6,903 bases of DNA from Oscillospiraceae bacterium (lineage in GTDB: Bacteria; Bacillota; Clostridia; Oscillospirales; Oscillospiraceae): the NCBI GenBank assembly GCA_031260745.1, contig JAISKY010000231.1, positions 1 through 6,903 of the forward strand, given 5' to 3'. Made by a program: the position numbers and the translations under genes. Of the stretch, positions 1 through 4,509 are shown one piece after another (the first letter of the stretch is position 1; each line of letters starts with the position of its first letter). The notes below the pieces were generated by a model. It did no database searches and was not told the DNA's origin. It saw nothing but the letters and a program-made list of their open reading frames with translations.

Positions 1-477
1 GTCTACGCCGACTACGTTCTCGCCGATTACAATCGGGAACCCTACCAAAGCTGCGCCGACCGCGAACGATTCCCAATATTTCTGAGCGATAAAGGTTGAA
101 CCTAACGCTCCCGTCATAAACGGAACTCTGGACTTTGTAATAACGTCTTTTCCGAACGAAGTTTCAACGGAAACATTCGGGAAAATACAGTCGTCCGCGT
201 CGTTTGTAAGCGAACCGGTCAAGCCGGTTGCTCCGTAGTTATAGCCTTGAATACGCAGATTGTTATAACACACTCCAATGTGATTGGTGTTGGAACTACC
301 GGCCGTCACGGCGCCGAAATCACGCGGGTAGAGCATTTTTCTGCCTTTCAGCGACGACATCCAAGTTTCGCATTTGCCGTTACAGTCCGAACGGCAGAGC
401 GTACAAAGTCCGGATTCCGCCGGATTACCTCTGTTAACTGTGTTAAGAACGTCATTGTTCTTAGGATACTGAATCAT
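1..477 (-). CDS. FMN-binding glutamate synthase family protein, N-terminal part (runs off left edge)
   Basis: The reverse strand encodes 159 residues from an ATG at 477 to the window edge. AGGAGG (485-490) lies 7 nt before the start. The sequence opens MIQYPKNNDVLNTVNRGN and then carries a cysteine cluster C25-x2-C28-x3-C32-x3-C36, suitable for an iron-sulfur cluster. It continues with GRKMLYPRDFG, HIGVCYNNLRIQGYNYG, RVPFMTGALGSTFIA and IVIGENVVGVD. This pattern is what I recognise from clostridial 'glutamate synthase-related' proteins, which share the FMN-binding barrel of the glutamate synthase large subunit. Those proteins lack the N-terminal glutaminase domain, and here too no glutaminase-type N-terminal Cys is present. 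The true substrate of these stand-alone proteins is not certain, so a glutamate synthase activity is inference. The family is usually about 500 residues, so about two thirds is missing. It is probably cytoplasmic and has its own promoter. Confidence 0.85.
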   Translation of the reverse strand, partial: MIQYPKNNDVLNTVNRGNPAESGLCTLCRSDCNGKCETWMSSLKGRKMLYPRDFGAVTAGSSNTNHIGVCYNNLRIQGYNYGATGLTGSLTNDADDCIFPNVSVETSFGKDVITKSRVPFMTGALGSTFIAQKYWESFAVGAALVGFPIVIGENVVGVD

Positions 478-508
478 TATGAAGCCTCCTGAGTATTATT
501 TATTTTTT

Positions 509-526
509 ATACACGTCATTGTGTAT
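509..526. promoter_or_regulatory. Inverted repeat in leader of the glutamate-synthase-family gene, possible operator
   Basis: ATACAC-N6-GTGTAT is a perfect 6-bp inverted repeat. It lies downstream of the predicted minus-strand -10 box, at roughly +10 to +27 relative to the expected transcription start near 535, and before the ribosome binding site. A dimeric repressor bound here would block transcription; it could also form a short RNA hairpin. No cognate regulator is visible in the window. Confidence 0.4.
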
Positions 527-541
527 GGACAAGCGGTTATT

Positions 542-569
542 ATTATAACACAAAATTCCGCGATTGCAA
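542..569 (-). promoter_or_regulatory. Sigma-A-type promoter for the glutamate-synthase-family gene
   Basis: On the minus strand the -35 box is TTGCAA (564-569), the spacer is 16 bp, and the -10 box is a perfect TATAAT (542-547). Transcription should begin near 535, giving a leader of about 58 nt before the ATG at 477. Confidence 0.65.
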
Positions 570-762
570 ACAGAATACGCCAAGATAAATCCGTCAAAAA
601 GAATTTCGTAGAATATTATAGAATAAGACCGAAATATTTGGTAATTTGTCTATATTTTTTGTGATATTTGCACAGTCTTTCAGAGATTCTTCACACAGTT
701 CAATGTCATTTTTGGAAAGCACGTCATATACTGTAATGGACATAATGCGGACTCTGTCCCTA

Positions 763-795
763 CGTTGCTTTTCAACGTCACACTTGAAAGCAACG
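763..795 (+). promoter_or_regulatory. Stem-loop in 5' leader of the FctA-like gene
   Basis: CGTTGCTTTTCAA (763-775) pairs with TTGAAAGCAACG (784-795) across an 8-nt loop, giving 12 pairs with one bulged T. No U-tract follows on either strand, so it is unlikely to be an intrinsic terminator. It ends 16 nt before the ribosome binding site. It could stabilise the mRNA or be a protein or RNA binding site. The CGTTGC/GCAACG core recurs in the 3' stem-loop at 1376-1407. Confidence 0.5.
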
Positions 796-811
796 GAAAA
801 ATATCCATTTT

Positions 812-817
812 AAGGAG
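812..817 (+). promoter_or_regulatory. Ribosome binding site that sets the FctA-like gene start
   Basis: AAGGAG lies 7 nt before the ATG at 825. The in-frame ATG-like extension upstream (from 765) has no such site and would cross the leader stem-loop, so 825 is chosen. Confidence 0.75.
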
Positions 818-824
818 AATCTTT

Positions 825-1358
825 ATGAATAACTACGCAATTTACAAGGCGGGCAACACTGCCGCGCGTGCCGCTCCGATAGACGCGCTACTTACATCAG
901 GCAACGGCGAATTTACGTTCGGAAACCCGTGTTACTGCGAGCCGCCGCCGTGTCCGCCGATATGCTTGAAACCCGCCGAGGTAGTATTGTGCGCGAAAAA
1001 GAAAACTATAGGCGCGTGCCTGCGCGCGAATATGTTCTGCTTCGGGATTGTAAACCCGGACGGAAGTATAGCCGCCGTCGCGACTAACGACGCTTGCGGC
1101 AATATCGTATTTCCCGCGATAATGTTCACTCAACCCGGAGTGTACACCTACACAATACGGGAACTGAACCGCTCCGGTCAGGGGCGGGGTTACGGCTACG
1201 GCGGCGGTTGCGACTGGCTTATGGACGTTATCCCGTATCCGGTAACGATAACCGTTTCGGACGACGGGTGCGGTCGGCTTAAAGCGGACGTAACTTATAA
1301 TAACGGTAAGCCCACGTTCGTAAACCGTTATTGTCCTAAGCAGCGTTACTGCTGCTAA
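825..1358 (+). CDS. Cysteine-rich single-domain FctA/Spy0128-type (streptococcal pilin isopeptide) protein
   Basis: This 177-residue protein has a short N-terminal segment (1-50) ending in a Cys/Pro cluster (C36, C38, C43, C47). One domain follows (about 53-169) that matches the streptococcal pilin isopeptide linkage fold. Its landmarks are a Lys cluster K58-K60, then a GACLRANMFCFGIVNPDG strand and turn (63-80), ATNDACGNIVFP (86-97), GVYTYTIREL (105-114), and TFVNRY (164-169). By analogy with Spy0128 domains, a Lys of the cluster, E113 and N167 would be the bond-forming Lys, the catalytic Glu and the bond-forming Asn. Thirteen cysteines (7%) and a Cys-Cys C-terminus are unusual for this family. 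There is no signal peptide, transmembrane segment, LPxTG-like motif, sortase gene or pilin neighbour. It stands alone between divergent and convergent neighbours. A spore-coat or other intracellular cross-linked structural role is possible but is inference only. Confidence 0.8.
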   Translation: MNNYAIYKAGNTAARAAPIDALLTSGNGEFTFGNPCYCEPPPCPPICLKPAEVVLCAKKKTIGACLRANMFCFGIVNPDGSIAAVATNDACGNIVFPAIMFTQPGVYTYTIRELNRSGQGRGYGYGGGCDWLMDVIPYPVTITVSDDGCGRLKADVTYNNGKPTFVNRYCPKQRYCC

Positions 1359-1375
1359 ACGCGGCGGTTTCACGC

Positions 1376-1407
1376 GAAATTCGTTGCCGTAAAAGGCAAC
1401 GAATTTC
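1376..1407. terminator. 13-bp stem-loop between convergent genes, probable shared terminator
   Basis: GAAATTCGTTGCC (1376-1388) pairs perfectly with GGCAACGAATTTC (1395-1407) around a 6-nt loop. It lies 17 nt after the FctA-like stop and 20 nt after the stop of the minus-strand gene that ends at 1428. U-tracts are weak on both sides, so it may act partly as a 3'-end stabiliser rather than an efficient terminator. Confidence 0.65.
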
Positions 1408-1427
1408 TCCTGCTATGCTTTCTTTAG

Positions 1428-2507
1428 CTAAACATTGCTGTAATTCTCGCGGGAGCGTACGTAAAGCTCCTCGCGGAACGCGGGCGTCAGCACACCGCTT
1501 CCGTAAACATTAAGCACGGAGGGTTTGTCCGGACGGCAAAACTTGTCCGCGTAATCGCGGGCGTAAGCGCGTTGCTGTTCCTCGGAGGTCGCGGACGGGT
1601 CGAACTGCTCCGGAACTACTCCGATAATCAGCTTATCGCCGTATAAGTCATAAATTTTCTCGGTATCGTTAATAACCTGACCGCTCCACGTATCCCAACC
1701 GGCGGCGATGATGTTCGGTACTTGCAGGAACAACTGACCGCAGCTATGAAGCTGACAATTCTTACCCTGAGCGTGTATCCAGTCCGTAATCTTACGCATC
1801 GCGGGTACTATTACCTCCGCGGCAAGTTCCGGCGAGAAAAACGGAGCGCGTTGAGAACCCCAGTCATCGTGAATACAGAACTCGTCAATGCCATCGTAAT
1901 ACTTTAGGTAATTGCCGAGTATCTTTATATACAAATCCGACAATTTGAGGAAAAGCTCCTTAACAGCCGGACGCTGGTCGTCGTCGAGCATCGCCATTGC
2001 CGCGCCCTCGAAGTCCATAAACGAAATCAGACGCTCAAACCAACCGTTAAGTACGAAGCAGACGTTGTAATTCTCCTTTGAGAGGAAACCCTCGTTCGCT
2101 TTCGCGGACGATTCCCAATCCCAAGCGTCAACGTCAGGCCACTTTAACTTGTCGTACCAGTCGTTAGCGTCCTCTAAAAACGGTTTGCCGGGGCGAACCA
2201 TACTTCCGCCCGCGGAAGGAATAAACTCCCACTCTATGCCGAACATATCCGGACCGCCGCCCGCGTTCATTACCATTCCCGTAGCGTCGATTACGGTGGC
2301 TCTGGCTACGTTGTCGGGGTTAAGGCGCGGAGCGATACCTCCGGTTTCCACTCCCGTAGGCTGCCAGATTGGCTGACGTTTATACAGCGAGTTCACGCCC
2401 TCTTTCATCGTTACCGGAAAGCTGTAAATCGGGGTCGGAGTTCCGGTAAAGCTCGGAGCTTCTCTAGCCACCGTCAACTCCTTTGGGTCAAATTTCGGTA
2501 TTGCCAT
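1428..2507 (-). CDS. Uroporphyrinogen decarboxylase superfamily protein, corrinoid methyltransferase-like
   Basis: This 359-residue protein starts at the ATG at 2507, which has AAGGAGG 8 nt upstream. An upstream in-frame ATG at 2579 would overlap the promoter and is rejected. Landmarks are DMFGIEWEF (87-95), CIHDDWGSQRAPFFSPEL (211-228) and QLHSCGQ (252-258). The second matches the 'GDD-G-Q-SPE' block of the URO-D-fold methyltransferases such as MtaA, MtbA and CmuA. The H254-x-C256 pair matches the first two zinc ligands of that group. The third ligand Cys, expected in a GCG motif near the C-terminus, appears to be Ser (GSG, 336-338). The N-terminal arginine motif of haem-pathway UroD is not seen, so a role in haem synthesis is unlikely. 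A methyl transfer between a methylated substrate, a corrinoid protein and an acceptor is inferred; no corrinoid protein gene lies in the window. It appears monocistronic and cytoplasmic. Confidence 0.85.
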   Translation of the reverse strand: MAIPKFDPKELTVAREAPSFTGTPTPIYSFPVTMKEGVNSLYKRQPIWQPTGVETGGIAPRLNPDNVARATVIDATGMVMNAGGGPDMFGIEWEFIPSAGGSMVRPGKPFLEDANDWYDKLKWPDVDAWDWESSAKANEGFLSKENYNVCFVLNGWFERLISFMDFEGAAMAMLDDDQRPAVKELFLKLSDLYIKILGNYLKYYDGIDEFCIHDDWGSQRAPFFSPELAAEVIVPAMRKITDWIHAQGKNCQLHSCGQLFLQVPNIIAAGWDTWSGQVINDTEKIYDLYGDKLIIGVVPEQFDPSATSEEQQRAYARDYADKFCRPDKPSVLNVYGSGVLTPAFREELYVRSRENYSNV

Positions 2508-2515
2508 TACAAAAA

Positions 2516-2522
2516 CCTCCTT
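2516..2522 (-). promoter_or_regulatory. Ribosome binding site that sets the URO-D-like gene start
   Basis: AAGGAGG on the minus strand lies 8 nt before the ATG at 2507 and excludes the longer reading frame beginning at 2579. Confidence 0.85.
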
Positions 2523-2550
2523 CGTTGATACGCACAATAATTTTGATTTT

Positions 2551-2579
2551 ATTATACAACTTTTGCACGTAAATAGCAA
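2551..2579 (-). promoter_or_regulatory. Sigma-A-type promoter for the URO-D-like gene
   Basis: On the minus strand the -35 box is TTGCTA (2574-2579), the spacer is 17 bp, and the -10 box is a perfect TATAAT (2551-2556). The expected start near 2544 gives a leader of about 37 nt. Confidence 0.8.
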
Positions 2580-2592
2580 TACGAAAAATCAA

Positions 2593-2609
2593 TGCCCTAA
2601 TTTAGGGCA
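2593..2609. promoter_or_regulatory. Perfect 17-bp palindrome upstream of the promoter, possible operator
   Basis: TGCCCTAAtTTAGGGCA has 8-bp arms around a single central base. It sits 13 bp upstream of the -35 box at 2574-2579 and just beyond the terminator of the gene further upstream. The lack of a loop argues for a DNA site for a dimeric regulator rather than an RNA hairpin. The position suits an activator. Confidence 0.5.
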
Positions 2610-2611
2610 AC

Positions 2612-2644
2612 AAAAACGCGGCGGGAATTTCCGCCGCGTTTTTT
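2612..2644 (-). terminator. Strong rho-independent terminator of the surface-protein gene
   Basis: A GC-rich stem, ACGCGGCGG paired with CCGCCGCGT around a GAATTT loop, is flanked by A-runs and T-runs that extend it to 13 pairs. On the minus strand it is followed by TTTTT and lies 33 nt after the stop codon at 2678. On the plus strand it is followed by an even longer T-rich tail, so it can act in both directions and would also block antisense transcription into the surface-protein gene. Confidence 0.9.
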
Positions 2645-2677
2645 GGCTTTTTTTAGTTTTTTTAGCTTATAACGCGA

Positions 2678-4279
2678 TTATTGCTCGTAATCGTAATCTA
2701 CGGTTGTATCGACTACCGCGGCGTTAAGCGCCGCGCCTAAATCTTTCAGTCTATAGTAGTTCGCGCCGTTGATTTTGTACGCCGTAATCCAGTCCCAATC
2801 AGAACCGTGAACAAACAGCTTGTCGCCGGACATCAGCGCGGTTACATTCTCCGTACCCTTTGGCAGACCCTCTTGTCCGTTCGGAGTGTACGGCAAACCG
2901 TTGATAACCACGATACGACCGTCAATAAAACTTATTTCAAACTTTTTCTCGGTGTCGGTGATTAAAATAGCGACGTCGCGGAGTTTTACATAGTTTTCGT
3001 TGTTGATGTTGTACGCGTCAATTTGCACCTCGGCGCCGTCAATTATGAACTTTTGCAAAGACGGTACGCCTACGCTTGCAAGTTTCTTGAGGTATGACGG
3101 GAATGACCATTGTAGAGTATCAACACTAAACACTCCGTCTATTGACTGACGCTGGGCTTCTTCGTCCCAAATATATAACGGCTGACCTAAACCTAATTGC
3201 CACAAATACAACCTTGCCGCGCCGACTTCGCCCACTAAAAACGCGTCTATTTCCTCGTCAGTATAGTCACCTTCATGGCTCATCATATCCCTAAATCCGT
3301 CGTCATTATATTTTGCGGTCGGGTCGAAATTAGGGAACAATTTTGCCAATGCAAGGATTGCTTCCGATGAGAGCGTGTACTTGTCAGCTTCGCCGACTTT
3401 GACGTAGCCTTTTTCGACCGCCCAGTCATAGATTGCCGCGCTGTCGGTAAGCGTGTACTCGTCAAGCGTACCGTAGAATTTCGCGAGGTACTTTTCGGAA
3501 CCGTACAAAATCTGCGCGAATTTTGCGTTAGTTACAGTGTCCCAAAGACCAACTGTAGATTTATCTTGATAATTCAGAGTAGGCCAACCACGCAAAGCGC
3601 AATATAGATAGGCTTCTTTCTGTTCATCGCTCGGTGAATAAATCCAAGTATAGTCTTTTACTTCGTCGTATTCCTTTACAAGTTTGTCAACTAGCGGCAA
3701 ATCCAGTTCTTTTATTGCGTCTGTAACAAGACCTATATATTCTTCGTATGTAGCAAGATTATCTCCGGTTGCGGTCAGAGTTGACCCAAGTTGGTCGTTA
3801 AGAATAATGACAAGTTGTGAAACTGTAAGCGGAGTAGCAATCCATTCAACAAATTTTGAAAGGTCATACTCTATTCCAACAAATCCGCAGAATTTTTCTA
3901 TCATTTCAAATACTTCTTCAACCTGAAAATCAATACCGAGCGCATTTATGCGATATGTTCCGGAATCCAATGCAACAGCATCTAAACGAACTTCAGATTT
4001 CGGGTCAAACAAAAATCCGGGCGGAGTAGCCGGCAAAATGCCGTTGTCTACTAACCAGGCGACGTTTTCGTAACGCTCTCCCGCGCCTTCGTCATTAGGG
4101 GCGGAAATCGGTACGTCGCCGAATCTGTCGTAGACCGGTTCTTCGAGCGGGGCTTCTTCGACTGTTTCTTCGCTTGCGCCGGCGAATACAGACGTTACGG
4201 ACAATAACAAGACCGCGCACAGTATCAGCGCGAGTAATCTCGTCATCGAGTTGGAACTTTTGCGTGAATTTTGCAACAT
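2678..4279 (-). CDS. Secreted surface protein with SLH-like segment and C-terminal stalk-like repeats
   Basis: The 533-residue product starts at the ATG at 4279, 8 nt after AGGAGG (4288-4293). Residues 1-33 form a Sec signal peptide: R/K-rich start, hydrophobic 15-31, and cleavage likely after VFA (31-33). C21 does not sit in a lipobox, so it is not a lipoprotein. Residues 51-105 resemble one S-layer-homology repeat (FGDVP, then VAWLVDNGIL, then FDPKSEVRLD), but the usual TRAE signature is degraded. A second weak SLH-like stretch lies around 272-315. The C-terminus holds two copies of a clostridial 'stalk' motif, IDAYNINNENYVKLRDVA (419-436) and ITAYKINGANYYRLKDLG (498-515), like those beside copper-amine-oxidase N-terminal-like domains. 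No catalytic domain is recognised. It probably acts as a cell-wall-associated or secreted structural or binding protein. It has its own promoter and terminator, so it is monocistronic. The middle of the gene is markedly more AT-rich than its ends. Confidence 0.8.
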   Translation of the reverse strand: MLQNSRKSSNSMTRLLALILCAVLLLSVTSVFAGASEETVEEAPLEEPVYDRFGDVPISAPNDEGAGERYENVAWLVDNGILPATPPGFLFDPKSEVRLDAVALDSGTYRINALGIDFQVEEVFEMIEKFCGFVGIEYDLSKFVEWIATPLTVSQLVIILNDQLGSTLTATGDNLATYEEYIGLVTDAIKELDLPLVDKLVKEYDEVKDYTWIYSPSDEQKEAYLYCALRGWPTLNYQDKSTVGLWDTVTNAKFAQILYGSEKYLAKFYGTLDEYTLTDSAAIYDWAVEKGYVKVGEADKYTLSSEAILALAKLFPNFDPTAKYNDDGFRDMMSHEGDYTDEEIDAFLVGEVGAARLYLWQLGLGQPLYIWDEEAQRQSIDGVFSVDTLQWSFPSYLKKLASVGVPSLQKFIIDGAEVQIDAYNINNENYVKLRDVAILITDTEKKFEISFIDGRIVVINGLPYTPNGQEGLPKGTENVTALMSGDKLFVHGSDWDWITAYKINGANYYRLKDLGAALNAAVVDTTVDYDYEQ

Positions 4280-4328
4280 TGGTAGGTCCTCCTGATAATA
4301 ATATTATTTTCCATTTTAATTATGTTAT

Positions 4329-4357
4329 ATATTAACACAACTTCGCGCGGTTGTCAA
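4329..4357 (-). promoter_or_regulatory. Sigma-A-type promoter for the surface-protein gene
   Basis: On the minus strand a perfect TTGACA -35 box (4352-4357) is followed by a 17-bp spacer and TAATAT (4329-4334). The expected start near 4322 gives a leader of about 43 nt. Confidence 0.8.
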
Positions 4358-4436
4358 TACCTAATCGCCCAAAATTCGACATATATATGGAAATAATTCG
4401 GAGGAAAAAATTAGCGTGAAAGTTGAAAAAAATATC

Positions 4437-4465
4437 TTGCATTTTTTCGGTATGTGGTGTATACT
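4437..4465 (+). promoter_or_regulatory. Sigma-A-type promoter for the thiolase operon
   Basis: TTGCAT (4437-4442), a 17-bp spacer and TATACT (4460-4465) precede the thiolase. Transcription should start near 4472, about 38 nt before the ATG. It is divergent from the surface-protein promoter and about 80 bp away from it. The -35 box is imperfect, so regulation by an activator is possible. Confidence 0.7.
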
Positions 4466-4509
4466 AGGTGTGATATTTTGTGCTAAATATATTTTGGAGG
4501 GATTAGAAA

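Larger units (their letters stand above)
478..824. other. Divergent intergenic region, 347 bp, no gene found
   Basis: This stretch separates the glutamate-synthase-family gene (minus) from the FctA-like gene (plus). It is AT-rich, and I see no reading frame with a convincing ribosome binding site. It holds the minus-strand promoter (542-569), an inverted repeat in that gene's leader (509-526), and a stem-loop before the plus-strand gene (763-795). The plus-strand promoter is not clear. A TATACT at 727-732 could be a -10 element but lacks a good -35 box. The overlapping CATATACT (725-732) resembles a sporulation sigma-E/K -10 element, which is only a weak suggestion. Confidence 0.6.

Noticed and set aside
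228..492. Two overlapping plus-strand frames opposite the glutamate-synthase-family gene
   Set aside because: Antisense to a gene with strong family motifs; neither has a ribosome binding site.
479..664. Plus-strand frame in the divergent intergenic region
   Set aside because: It begins in the ribosome binding site of the opposite gene, covers that gene's promoter, has no Shine-Dalgarno site of its own and encodes low-complexity AT-driven residues.
725..732. CATATACT as a sporulation sigma-E/K -10 element for the FctA-like gene
   Set aside because: No convincing -35 element at the required spacing; eight bases in an AT-rich region are too little evidence to list as a promoter.
897..1373. 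Minus-strand frame of 158 codons opposite the FctA-like gene
   Set aside because: No ribosome binding site and an Arg-rich composition typical of an antisense shadow; the plus strand has clear homology.
4217..4219. Cysteine in the signal peptide of the surface protein as a lipoprotein site
   Set aside because: The residues before C21 are Leu-Ile-Leu rather than a lipobox, and the hydrophobic segment continues past it to a better signal peptidase I site.
4297..4308. AATAATATTATT palindrome in the surface-protein leader
   Set aside because: Short and made only of A and T in an AT-rich leader, so it is easily expected by chance.
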